From positions 359,290,752 through 359,354,751 of the forward strand of contig CM046879.1 of NCBI GenBank assembly GCA_025667525.1: DNA of 64,000 bases. The letters are read 5' to 3'. The stretch is from Glebionis coronaria. Its lineage: Eukaryota > Streptophyta > Magnoliopsida > Asterales > Asteraceae. Shown here one piece after another: positions 11,962-22,565 of this stretch. The notes beneath the pieces are model-generated. The model saw nothing but the letters and a program-made list of their open reading frames with translations. It had not been told where the DNA came from and made no database searches. Within the stretch, counting starts at the first letter, position 1, and the number at the start of each line of letters is the position of its first letter. A program made the position numbers and the translations under genes.

Positions 11962-12477
11962 TGTTGATCCCAAACTTGTATATATTAAGCTTGTATATAC
12001 GAGATTAGATCAAGTTATACACGTAGAGAAACTTTGTTTATGTATAAAGTAATCTAAGTGTTATGCGGAATTAACACTTAAACAAGAACACACAAAGGAT
12101 GTAAACAAACTTTCACTTGATTGATAATAACGAACTTTCTTACAATGAAAGTGTTTAACGTATGAAAACTTATTATCAAAACATAACCTAAAGGTCTTCT
12201 TTTATAGACATAAGAAGCCTTGTACAAGAGTCTACGTATCAACTATTCTAGGTAAAGATAATTATAGAAAATACAATGTTGAACTTATCATTACTATAAA
12301 CAAACTAGAAACATAATACACGTAGACCATATCTTTCTATCAGTGCTTGTCTTCAACCTATCAACGCTTGACTTCTTCTTGTCAACGCTTGATCTATGAT
12401 CGTTTATTTTCTTCCTATCAACGCTTGTTTTTCTCTTGTCAGCGCTCAAGTGGACTGGCTACATTTTATTCCCAACA
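11962..12477 (-). repeat. Copia-A 5' LTR
   Basis: This copy is next to the primer site, so it is the transcription-driving LTR. It is 516 bp, equal to 634-1149. The - strand has TATA-like TCTATAAAAG at 12199-12208 and, further downstream, a TTAATTCCGCATAAC block shared in part with the LTRs of Copia-B and E. Confidence 0.93.
12199..12208 (-). promoter_or_regulatory. TATA box of Copia-A 5' LTR
   Basis: TCTATAAAAG on the - strand is centrally placed in the LTR, as expected for the boundary of U3 and R. Copia-B (35550 region) and E (40452, 43433) have CTATAAAAGGAAC or TTATAAAAGGAAC at the comparable place. Confidence 0.6.
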
Positions 12478-13937
12478 GGTCCCGCTAAAATTTGGTTAGA
12501 TAAAGAGCCACCCAATTCTATATTGACGTGGAAGGATCTCGTTTCAAAGTGTGTGAACCAATTTTTCCCGCCCTCTAAGACTACGCATTTGAAAAACGAG
12601 ATTTCAAAATTTTCACAAGAATTCAATGAGAGTTTTTCAACGGCTTGGAATAGGTTTAAGGAAATATTTCATGAGTGTCCTCATCACGGTTTTTCCGACT
12701 TGCATCAAATTGACACTTTTTACAATGGTTTGAATGATCATGAAAGGGATTATCTTAATGCCGCCGCGGGTGGAAATCCTTTGTGTAAAACGGTTGAGGA
12801 AGCGTTGTTGATAATTGAGAATAGATCTAAGGTGTATTGTCCTCGTAACACATCGAGTGTTCGTAAGGCTTTGTCTTCGGCTTCACCTTCATTGTCCAAT
12901 ACCATCGATGCTTGCCAAATTAAGGCGAACTTGGAAAACAAAATCTTTGATAAGCTTAAAGGACTTTTAATTGAATTCAAAATTAGTGAACAAAGTGCTC
13001 CCGCTACGGTTACAACGGTTGAGTTTCATGTATGTATTGTGGTGGAGGTCATGATTTTTCCGAGTGCATTACCAACGGTGGTAACACTTAGAGTGCCTAC
13101 GCGGCCACGGGAACTTACAACCAAAACGGTCAAGTTACCCGCTCTAATCAATTGACTCCACCGGGTTTTGCTCCCAATCAAAATGCTAACAACAACTATC
13201 GAAACAATCAAGTTGGTTTCAAAAAAAATTACAAAGGAAACAACTATGGGAATCAAGGGGCTAATAACAATCAAGTTTCAAACAAAAATCAAAACAATGA
13301 TTTTCAAAACAACAACAAGGGTTTGCAAACTTTGAAAAATCTTCCAAATGAATTTGTTGAATACGCAAATGGAAACGATGATAGGTTTGATAATATTCAA
13401 AGAGATATCATTAGCCTAAGATCCGAGTTTAAGAATGACTTGAAAAAGGAGTTGAAAAACAAGTTAGAAAATGAGCTTAAAATCCATACAAAGAAAATGG
13501 AAGGTAATGTAACTAGGTTACAACAAAACCAACAAAAAATGGAACAAGGGCAACATGAAATAAAACAAGAGATGATTAAGGCCGAGAAGAGGCAATCTAT
13601 GTTTGAGGATAAAATTTCATCCATGTTTGAGGCTATAAGGTGTAAACCGTCTTCGAGTAGTCTTCCTAGTAATACCATATCGAACCCTAAGGGAGAGATG
13701 AAAGTGATTACCACACGAAGTGGTAAGACACTTAAGGAACCGACTCCTCAACCAATTGCTCCTACGGAGGATGCAATTGAGGAAGAACCCGAGGTGATGG
13801 TCGAAAAGGAGCATGTCCCAATCTCACGAAGTACCGCTCATGCCACACCTATGGTTGACCCATTAAAAAATTTGGAACCAGAGATTCCAAAGGCTATGCC
13901 TATGCCTCAACCCACACCACCTTTGCCCTATCCATCA
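12478..13937 (+). pseudogene. gag: Athila-A gag, C-terminal part
   Basis: Gag resumes with PAKIWLDKEPPNSILTW and runs through TTHLKNEISKFSQEFNES, HQIDTFYNGLNDHERDY and AAAGGNPLCKTVEEAL. A frame change occurs near 13020; the new frame carries a zinc knuckle, CMYCGGGHDFSEC, at 13029-13067, an Asn/Gln-rich stretch, a Lys/Glu/Gln helix (13430-13620) and SSSSLPSNTISNPKGEMK. A stop follows at 13938. The same order is seen in Athila-C and Athila-D. Confidence 0.85.
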
Positions 13938-14480
13938 TGACTTAGAAAGGAGAAACGTCAAGAGCACGATAATTACCAATTTGAGATTTTTTTGAACATG
14001 TTTCGTGACGTTCATTTTAATGTGAATTTCGCCGATTCTTTGGTCATGATTCCTTGATTTGCCGCTAACTTCAAGAGTATGTTGGACAACAAGGAGAAAT
14101 TGCAACAATTGTCCAGTTGTTCATCGGTTTATCTTAACCGCATACCTCAAAAAGTCGATGATCCGGGTAAATTCTTGATTCCTTGTGCAATCCAAGATAT
14201 GGAAGAATGATATGCCTTGGCCGATCTTGGTGCTAGTATTAACTTGATGCCACTTGCAATCTTCAAGTCGCTCAATCTTCCTAATCTTACTCCTTCACTA
14301 ATGTCTATCGAGTTGGCCGATCATTCCACGATTCCCGCATGTGGATTGGCGGAAGACGTTTTTGTGAAAGTGTGAAAGTTCTATTATTCGTAGACTTTAT
14401 CGTTGTCGATATTCCCACGGATCCTCAAGTTCCTCTCATTTTAGGTCGTTCGTTTTTAGATACGTCTATGGCTTTTTGAC
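13938..14480 (+). pseudogene. Athila-A protease remnant
   Basis: Fragments in more than one frame match the protease segment of Athila-C and Athila-D. The active-site peptide ALADLGASINLMP is readable at about 14214-14252. Stops at about 13938, 14056 and 14208 and a later frameshift near 14370 prevent a continuous protein. Confidence 0.75.
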
Positions 14481-15787
14481 GTGCATGCTAGAAAGATCAC
14501 CTTACGTTTCAACGACGAGGAACTTGTTATAAACGCAACTCAAAATTCTCCAATTTCTCATGTTTATTCGGTTGCTACCATAAACCTCGTTGATATGATC
14601 GACGTTGTTTGCGAGGAATTTTCACAAGAAGTTTTAGGTTTTGGTGATGATGAAAATAGTGGCAATCCCACTATGCTTGATCCCATTGTTGATAACTCGA
14701 CACCAACCTTCACACCATTTGAAGGCGGTGGTTTTACTTTGGAAGAATTCGATGTTCCACGTACTTGTGACGAAGACCTCGACAATGATGATGACTTCTC
14801 GATTATCAAGGATTTTCTTAACGATTTCCCATTTCCTCCACCCGAGGAGGTTATGAGTATCGAGCCCAAATCTTTAACTGAGGAACCACCAATCCTCGAG
14901 TTGAAAGATTTACCTCCTCACCTTGAATATGTATTTTTGGAGGAGGACGACAAGTTGCCGATTATTATTGCGAAAGATCTTTCGAATGATGAAAAAACCG
15001 CACTTGTCGATATTCTAAAGGATCACAAAGGGGCAATTGCATGGAAGTTATCCGACATTAAGGGGATCGATCCCAAATTTTGTACCCACAAAATCTTAAT
15101 GGAAGAAGATTACAAACCCGCAATCCAATGTCAAAGGAGAGTGAACCCCAAAATTCACGACGTCATCAAAAAGGAAGTCCTAAAACTTCTTGACGCGGGA
15201 ATGATTTACCCTATTTCCAATAGCCCTTGGGTGAGTCCTATTCATTGTGTCCCTAAGAAGGGGGGAATGACCATTGTGCCAAACGATGCCAACGAGTTAA
15301 TTCCAACTAGACTCGTAACCGGTTGGAGGGTGTGTATCGACTATCGTAAGTTGAATGACGCCACTTGAAAAGACCATTTTCCCGTGCCCTTCATGGACCA
15401 AATGTTGGAGCGTCTTGCGGGAAACGATTTGTATTGCTTTTTAGATGGTTTTTCCGGTGACTTCCAAATCCCCATCGATCCTCGTAATCAAGAAAAAACT
15501 ACGCTTGCGTGTCCATATGGAACGTTTGCCTATCGTAGAATGCCATTTCAACTTTGCAATGCACCGGGAACCTTTCAAAGGTGCATGATGGCTATTTTTC
15601 ATGATATGATCGAGAAGACGATGGAAGTCTTCATGGATGACTTTTCTATGTTTGGTAGTTCGTTCATTTCGTGTTTGTCGAATCTTGAGAGAATGTTGAA
15701 GCGTTGTGAGGAAACCAACCTTGTGCTTAATTGGGAAAAATGTCATTTTATGGTTAAAAGTGGAATCGTCTTAGGGCACAAGGTTTG
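14481..15787 (+). pseudogene. pol: Athila-A acidic linker and reverse transcriptase
   Basis: An acidic linker (residues 20-150) leads to LELKDLPPHLEYVFLEE, the usual boundary peptide, then FCTHKILMEEDYKPAIQCQR and reverse transcriptase. A TGA at 15366-15368 replaces a codon in NDAT-KDHFPVPFMDQ. The polymerase motif FMDDFSMFG is at about 15635. Compared with Athila-C, SGYFQIP is SGDFQIP and the RMPFGL peptide is RMPFQL here. The frame shifts at about 15787 before RNase H. Confidence 0.87.
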
Positions 15788-16626
15788 AAAGCGAGGATTG
15801 AGGTAGATAAAGCTAAGGTAGACGTCATCGCCAAATTACCTCATCCCAAAACCGTTAAGGGAGTTAGGTGTTTCCTAGGCCACACAGGCTTTTATCGTCA
15901 ATTTATCAAGTATTTCTTAAAGATACCTCGACCTATTACACATCTCCTCGAAAAAGATGCACCTTTTTTCTTTAACGAAGATTGTGTACGAGCTTTTGAA
16001 ATCCTTAAGAGGAAAGTTACCGAAGCTCCCATTCTTGTTGCTCCCAATTGGAACCTCCCCTTTTAGCTCATGTGTGATGCTAGTGACTACGTTATTGGGG
16101 CCGTATTAGGGCAACGTCATGATAAGAACTTCTTACCTATCCACTATGCAAGCAAGACGATGACCGAGGCTCAACTGAAATACACTACAACGGAGAAGGA
16201 ATTCCTTGCCGTGGTGTATGCATTTGAGAAATTTCGAGCTTATCTCGTCTTGACTAAATGCATAGTGTATACGGATCATTTAGCTATCAATTATCTTATG
16301 GCTAAACAAGATGCAAAGCCGAGATTACTTCGTTGGATTCTCCTCCTACAAGAATTTGATCACAAAATCCTTGACAAAAAAGGAGCCGAGAATCTAGCGA
16401 CCGATCATCTTTCTAGTTTGGAAGATCCTCACCAAAGTGTTTATGACCCAAAGGAAATCACCGAAACATTTCCTCTCGAGACACTTGGTGTAGTGAATTC
16501 TAAACTTGATTCATCTACCCCATGGTTTGCGGACATTGCAAATTACCATGCGTGGAACTTCATCATCAAGGGTATGACGACTCAACAAAAACGAAAATTC
16601 TTTTGTGATGTCGAGTTCTATTTTTG
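15788..16626 (+). pseudogene. pol: Athila-A RNase H
   Basis: Starts with [16 protein letters not shown] and the connection domain, then RNase H with [15 protein letters not shown] (16073 on), [15 protein letters not shown] and [15 protein letters not shown], ending at [13 protein letters not shown] and a linker. A TAG at 16064-16066 interrupts before the RNase H start; a TGA at 16625-16627 ends the frame. The Asp and Glu residues expected of RNase H are visible. Confidence 0.83.
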
Positions 16627-17301
16627 AAACGACCCTTACTTGTTTCGAACTTGTGCGGATCAAATTATTCGACGTTGTGTATTTGGCACCGAAGCTTCTA
16701 ACATCCTTAGAGCTTGTCACGAGGGACCCACGGGTGGTCACCACGATGCCAATCTCACGGCTAAGAAGGTCTTTGATGTCGGTTTCTTTTAGCCTACTCT
16801 TTACCGAGATGCGCATGCACTTGTGAAGTCGTGTGACTCATGCCAACGACAAGGAAAAGCCTCACAAAACGATGAAAAGCCACAAAATATCATCCAAGTG
16901 TGTGAGATCTTTGACGTTTGGGGTATTGACTTTATGGGGCCGTTCCCATCATCTCGTAGTAATAAGTACATCCTTGTCACCATTGACTACCTATCCAAGT
17001 GGGTGGAAGCTAAGGCTTTACCCACGAACGATGCTCGTGTGGTAGTCAAGTTTTTGAAAAGATTATTTTCTTAGTTTGGAACCCCTCGTGCGATCATAAG
17101 CGATCGTGGATTTTTGAAACGACTAATTCAAAAGGGTCTTAAGGAAATATGGAGTTACACATCGGCTTTATACGGATTATCACCCATAAATGAGTGGGCA
17201 AGTCGAGGTTCCAAACTGAGCGTTGAAAAGGATCTTGGAGAGATCGATTGGGGAAAACCGACAATCTTGGTCGGATAAGTTGGACGATGCTTTATGGGCC
17301 T
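16627..17301 (+). pseudogene. pol: Athila-A integrase, decayed and truncated
   Basis: Zinc-domain remnants (ACHEGPTGG, then [12 protein letters not shown] at about 16836-16865) and core pieces [15 protein letters not shown] and [13 protein letters not shown] [18 protein letters not shown] are readable. The second catalytic Asp (IISDRG) is present, but the residues after it are scrambled and a stop precedes it near 17071. The homologous frame then reads [13 protein letters not shown] and [11 protein letters not shown] and ends abruptly at about 17301. Confidence 0.8.
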
Positions 17302-18834
17302 TTCTGTTGCTCCCATGTCTCCTACTCCCAAGAAGCAAACTATGCCATCAACAGATGATCAAGCCTCCCAAGAGCTTCAAAGGCTTCAAGATCAGGAAAA
17401 GAATGCTACATCTACTAATAAACATTCAGGAGAAGAATCTTTTGAGTCACAGCACTCAGCAGTACATACTACACCTAGCGGTACCTCATCTACAAGTACT
17501 GCTAAGTCAAAAATCTACAAAGTCTGTTGATTCAGTAGAAGATATTTTACAAGCTATGGACAATGAAGACATGTATGCTAGTCCAGCTGAAGGAATCTTA
17601 GCTTCCTATGATGAGCAGGGTGTAGTAACTGATTTCAACAATTTGGAAACTGAAATTCTAGTCAGTTCTATTCCCACTCATAGAGTCAACAATAACGATC
17701 CTACTACACAGATAATTGGAAATCCCAAGTCTGCTGTGCAAACCAGACGACAACTTCAAACAAATATTGAAACTCATGCACTTGTGAGTTATGTCAAACA
17801 ACAACAGAGAACTAATCATAAGGATACTCAGCATTGTTTGTTTGCCTATTTCTTATCACAAGTAGAGCCCAAAAATATTTCTCAGGCTCTTGATGAAGAA
17901 AGTTGGGTAGATACCATTCAAGAAGAATTAACGCAATTTGAGCTACAAAAGGTTTGGATTCTTGTGGATTTTCCCTCAGGTAAGAGAGTAATCGGTACTA
18001 AATATGTTTTCGGGAACAAGAAGGATGAAAGAGGAGTTGTTGTGAGAAACAAGGCAAGTCTTGTTGCTCAAGGCTATATGCAGGAAGAAGGGATAGACTA
18101 TGATGAGGTTTTTGCACCAGTGGCAAGGATAGAAGCCATTAGGTTAGTTTTGGCCTTTGCATCATATATGGGTTTTATAGTCTATCAGATGGATGTGAAA
18201 AGTGCCATTCTTTATGGTACTATTTTAGAGGAGGTATCTGTCTCACAACCTCCAGGTTTTGTAGATCCTAAGTTCCCCAACAGAGTCTACAAGGTTATCA
18301 AAGCACTTTATGGTCTGCATCAAGCTCCAAGGGCTTGGTATGCAACTTTATCCAATTTTCTGTTAGAGCATGGATATAGGAGAGGGACCATTGACAAAAC
18401 TCTGTTCATCAAGAAGAATGCTAAGGATATTATTCTAGTACAAGTCTATGTTGATGACATCATTTTTGGTTCTACCAAGAAATCATGGAGTGAAGAGTTT
18501 GAGGATTTGATGAAAGAAAGATTGAAGATGAGTTCTATGGGAGAACTTACTTTCTTTTTGGGACTACAGGTCAAACAAAGGAAATATGGAATATTTATCA
18601 GCCAAGATAAGTATGTTGCTGAAATCTTGAAGAAATTTTCATGTATGGATTCAATGAGTACAAGCACACCTTTTGAAGATAATAAGTCTTTATCAAAGGA
18701 TGAACATGGTGAAAATGTTGATATTCATCTATACAGGTCAATGATTGGTTCATTGATGTATCTTAATGCTTCAAGGCCAAATATTATTTTTGATATGTGT
18801 GCCTGTTCAAGGTTCCAAGTTAATCCAAAGGTGT
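17302..18834 (+). pseudogene. pol: Copia-B linker and reverse transcriptase, N-terminal part
   Basis: The first 215 bp read in one frame ([20 protein letters not shown]), then a frameshift near 17515 moves to the main frame. Reverse transcriptase includes [31 protein letters not shown], catalytic [11 protein letters not shown] and [15 protein letters not shown]. It is cut after FQVNPKV by the Athila-C insertion; the next residues (HAMKRIFKYLKS) resume at about 30098. An artificial frame from 17223 fuses Athila-A integrase to this region and is not a real gene. Confidence 0.87.
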
Positions 18835-18839
18835 CACAT
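18835..18839. repeat. Target-site duplication of Athila-C, left copy
   Basis: CACAT here is repeated exactly at 30090-30094. Both lie directly against the TAATAA...TTATTA ends of the LTRs. Confidence 0.9.
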
Positions 18840-19225
18840 TAATAACTGGTTTTCACCAAGTTTGGAATAATTTCGTTCCAAGTCTTTTCGAATTGATTAC
18901 TAGTAGAAAGTGCGACTCAGTCGTTCTTGGTGGAAAAATAAGAAAGGTTTGGTTAAAACTAATTAAAAGAAAAGGCGTCGTTGAGTACTTAAAATAAAAA
19001 TGAAAGCAAGAAAAGATTAAATTAAAAATAAAGACTCTTAAAATTAAATGACGAGAAGTTAAAACGTAAAGAAAAGAAAACTATAAAATAAAACACTTTT
19101 ATAAAGAAACTAAGAAATGACAAGTTAAAATAAATTTTACGAAGAATAAAACAAATAAGTAAAACGGAACATAAAGAAATTGACGGGAAAATTTAAATTC
19201 GAAAATACTTTGGACTAAAATGATT

Positions 19226-19637
19226 TACATTCGCAATTAAATTAAAAACTGAATTAAATTCGCAATTGTAGAACAATTACGCAACTAATGAAAAGATTTC
19301 GCAATTACTCAAATGGAAAGATTTCGCAATAATTAAACTATAAAGATTTCGCAATTAGAAGTCAAGAATTCGCAATTTAGGAAGAAGAACATGATTTCGC
19401 AATGCAGAAGAGAAGATTTCGCAATAGCTTAAACAAGGGAACAAATCCGCAATAACTAAAAATGCATAAATCCGCAATTGTGGAAATGAAGAATTCACAA
19501 TTCACAAAGCAAAGATTTCATAATCAATTAAGATGCACAATTCTGCAATAGTGAAAGTATGATTTCGCAATGCAGGAAAGAGAAGATTTTGCAACTTTAA
19601 GGGATTCAATTTCGCAATACTATAGGTATTGTGAAAT
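19226..19637. repeat. Cluster of TTCGCAAT words in Athila-C 3' LTR
   Basis: About 17 copies or close variants of TTCGCAAT/TCCGCAAT occur, roughly every 20-30 bp, all in the same direction. The last is followed by an inverted copy: ATTTCGCAATAC (19609-19620), loop TATAG, GTATTGTGAAAT (19626-19637). Confidence 0.8.
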
Positions 19638-20044
19638 CGAATCAGATTATCCTAAAAACTAGGATCCGGATTTAGGACGAATTTAAGTAACTTTTAAACA
19701 ACTTTACAAAGACAATAAGCCAAGAAAAACTCCAATAAGCTACCAATAAGCAAGGCAAATGATAAAACTTATAAATCCTTCAAGACGTAAATCAAGAAAC
19801 ACGTAAAGTAACAAATTTTATGTGTCGAAATAGAAAAGTAGATGAAAGAGATGATGAACACAAGATCGTAACTAATAAGAAAGATTAGAAGATGAAGATT
19901 AAGACAAGATTAAGCTTAAAAAGTAACGGTTTTATTAAAACAAGAAAGATAAAAGATGAAGTTTTTCTAGTGAGAGAAAGTTAAGCACTTTCTCTCTCTA
20001 AAAATTAAACTACAAAAATGAAAAAATGAACTAAATTAACTAAC

Positions 20045-20080
20045 ACCCTCCTAATGTGTCATTAGGAGGGTATTTATAGG
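20045..20080 (-). promoter_or_regulatory. TATA box with adjacent perfect hairpin, Athila-C 3' LTR
   Basis: On the + strand ACCCTCCTAATG (20045-20056) and CATTAGGAGGGT (20060-20071) form a perfect 12-bp stem with loop TGT, followed at once by TATTTATAGG. On the transcribed - strand this is CCTATAAATA then the hairpin, near the expected RNA start. Confidence 0.65.
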
Positions 20081-20515
20081 AGGTGGGAACGTGCATGTGT
20101 TGCTTCCTTCTTTCTTTCTTCTCGACTCGATTTAAATGCTTTGTCTTTCTCGACGTCGTCTCAGGACTTGTCGATACAAATTGAACTTGTCTTATAATTT
20201 TCTTCTTCTATTAGACTTGAGTTCTTCGACTTCATTAAACTTCCGTCTTTAGAATTTTTCTTCGATAAATCTTCAGAATAGTCTTTGGACTTCCGTTCTT
20301 TTTGCACTCTTGATCTTTTGACTTCGTCTTTTCTCGTTTTCTTCGATAAAAGCCCGTGATAGCCCATGTTTTCTTCCTTTTTCTTCTTTTGGTCCTAAAA
20401 CACAATAAAAACACAAACCACGCATAATTCCGACTTTTACGACATAAAATACACGTTTTGGTCTCGTTATTATTGGAAATAAGTGGTAAAAGGATAAGTG
20501 TTTTCACACTTATTA

Positions 20516-22565
20516 AATCACCTACACTTGACCATTGCAATGCCCTCATGCAATGCATTAATTTCAAAGCACAGATTACATTTCTCATCATAAATAACCC
20601 ACCTTAGCCTTTATTCAATACTAAACTTTTAGGAAACTAAAAAGATAGACATATCTACAAAACAAGTAAAGAAATCAAAGACTTACATTGGGGTTTTGGC
20701 AGTCATAAATGTTCATCATCCTCAAGTTTCACGTTCCCCATACCAAGCTTAAAAATGAGATCATTGTTATTATAAGTTAGCAGACTAACACAAATTCATG
20801 TGGCCCAATTATTTACTTAGACTCCCTTATTCCTAGGTGTATCTCTTATATTTTAATATTGTCTTGAATGATCACGAGGATGCATTGTTTGACTTATTTC
20901 GATAGTTATTTAGGCCGAAAATAAAGTGGGACGAATTAATCAATAGTTAGCTAAAGGACAAAATCTATTAAGACTGCTTCTCGGGACCTCATAAAGTTCA
21001 TATCTTGGCATAACTCGCTTCACGATTTGAGACCTTTCTCGTACCGATATTTGGCAGCGACTTCATACTTCGAATCTTGATAGACGTTCTTGAAATTATG
21101 GTCTTCTCTTCATAATAGGAATTTCTTCACTTGAGGTTTTTGAGAGATTCTTCATATTTGGACCACGACTTCTTCATTTTTCTCCAATCTATATTTTGGA
21201 CTTTGATATACAACTATCCGCCTCCTTTTAGGATTTGGATCTATTTATCCTCATACCTTGCTAGGGTCTTTCGGGATAGACTTCTCCATGATCTTCAGGG
21301 GAGTTTTTGCTTTTTGTCGTGTGTCTCGATCCTTCATATTGATTTTCGATAAATGATTCTTCACATCACTTTTGATCTTTAGCAACAAAATGTAGCCCTC
21401 ATGTCTTGTTAGGACCTTTTCGGACTCGCCAATCTTCGCATCCCGCTTCAGTAAGTTATGCCTTGGCTATGAACTTTAATTAATACCGAGCAACTTTTAA
21501 ACGATCTTGTGCTAGAAGCTAAGTAACTTTTCAAATCGTACAACCTTGTTTATTGCAGATAAATTTATTAGCAAGCGATGGGAGAAAAAGCTTATAATCA
21601 ACTCACATAAATTCACGAAAGAATACCAAACTTATATTTGACTCTATCATCTCTCGTTCTACACAATTTAAAATCTCAAGGAATGAGACTCGTGGATGCT
21701 TAGCCAATTAAATCAAAGTTTTAGGTTTTCGAGTCATCTATAGGATCTTGCCAACTCTTAGACTTTCTCAAGTTTTAAATTCGCATTTTAAAGTTCCCTT
21801 GATAAACGACTCTCTAGGATCAATTATAGGAACTTGCGAAAAGTTCTTGTTCTTAACTCGTGAGAGTTAAGACTTTCGCAGTTTAAAGTTCCCTATATAA
21901 AAGCCTAGCAAAACTTGACTTAAACAGGTTAAGGATACTAGCTAGAGTAAACTTAGATAAGTAAACTCGGGTTGAGTCAAAATATTAACGACTTTGGAAA
22001 ATTTAAAACCACTTTATTAAACTTTATTTTGGCAAAGAAAGTAAATAACGTAACAAAGGAAAAACTACTAGTCCAAAATAGATTAAAAATTTTGAAAAAT
22101 GTCGAAAAATCAAGTTTTCCGGTTAAAATTAGGGCAAATTCATGGAAAAGACCACTAACTTCGATAGATGTCCCCCCTACACTTGATATAAACATTGTCC
22201 CCAATGTTTAAGCATGTGGGAGTAAACTCCCCTACACTTAGGACATTGTGCACTTTGTTTATAGCTTGCTAAGGGAAGGACAACTATAGTGATTTCAATG
22301 TGAACATATAAGATATGAAATATTAAATAACGACAGTTTAGGATAGAACCCGGAAGACAGAAACACGGGATCACGGTTCATCAAAAGTCATCGAGAATGG
22401 ATCTTTGAAACTTTAATCCCTACATAGCACAAGAAACAAGACAACAAACACATACGGGGCTCCCCCTACACTTATTATAAAAACGGTAAAGGATAGAACA
22501 CGGGTTGCCTCCCGAGAAGCGCTTGTTTTTGTTAACCGAGTCACGAGCCTGACTCGACCCAGAAC
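20516..22565 (-). other. Athila-C 3' non-coding region
   Basis: About 2 kb between the pol stop and the 3' LTR without a supported gene. Three blocks match the + strand 3' region of Athila-D in order: around 22500-22560 (ACTCGGTTAACAAAAAC), 22165-22250 (ACATTG..GACAATGTTT, then a G-rich run) and 21700-21960 (TATATAGGGAAC..TTAAA). The tract next to the LTR (GTGTAGGTGATT) is only a weak polypurine tract. Confidence 0.7.

Larger units (their letters stand above)
634..12477 (-). mobile_element. Copia-A: complete SIRE/Maximus-type Ty1/copia element
   Basis: Two 516-bp LTRs (634-1149, 11962-12477) bound an internal region with, on the - strand, a tRNA-iMet primer site, gag, protease, integrase, reverse transcriptase, RNase H, a non-coding spacer, a third ORF and a polypurine tract. 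This order and the large third ORF downstream of pol are typical of the SIRE/Maximus lineage. It sits in Athila-A gag with a 5-bp duplication. The polyprotein has one main frame interrupted by several stops and a short frameshifted stretch (10513-9074), so it cannot move on its own now. The two LTRs look very similar by eye, which suggests a moderately recent insertion. Confidence 0.93.
1..17301 (+). mobile_element. Athila-A: old Ty3/gypsy Athila-type element, split and 3'-truncated
   Basis: The pieces 1-633 and 12478-17301 read in order as leader, gag, protease, reverse transcriptase, RNase H and part of integrase on the + strand. They were one element before Copia-A inserted: the gag codons before 633 continue sensibly after 12477. 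No LTR is visible; the 5' end lies outside the window and the 3' end is lost where integrase joins Copia-B near 17302. The FMDDF polymerase motif, the DLGAS protease motif and the gag type match Athila-lineage elements by established family knowledge. Many stops and frameshifts make it the most decayed gypsy copy here. Confidence 0.85.
18840..20515 (-). repeat. Athila-C 3' LTR
   Basis: Runs from TAATAACTGG to ACACTTATTA on the + strand, matching 28411-30089. It contains the TTCGCAAT word cluster (19226-19637), a TATA box with adjacent hairpin (20045-20080) and a terminal hairpin. Confidence 0.92.

Noticed and set aside
17223..18842. A 539-codon fused integrase-RT gene
   Set aside because: The frame spans an obvious junction of two elements and begins out of context; it is a chance chimera.
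19226..19637. CRISPR-like array (short word with spacers)
   Set aside because: The repeat is only about 8 bases, spacing is irregular and it lies in a plant LTR present twice.
21131..22211. Possible env-like gene in the Athila-C 3' region
   Set aside because: Only frames under 80 codons occur, and the conserved blocks cross frames and stops, so they look like RNA elements.
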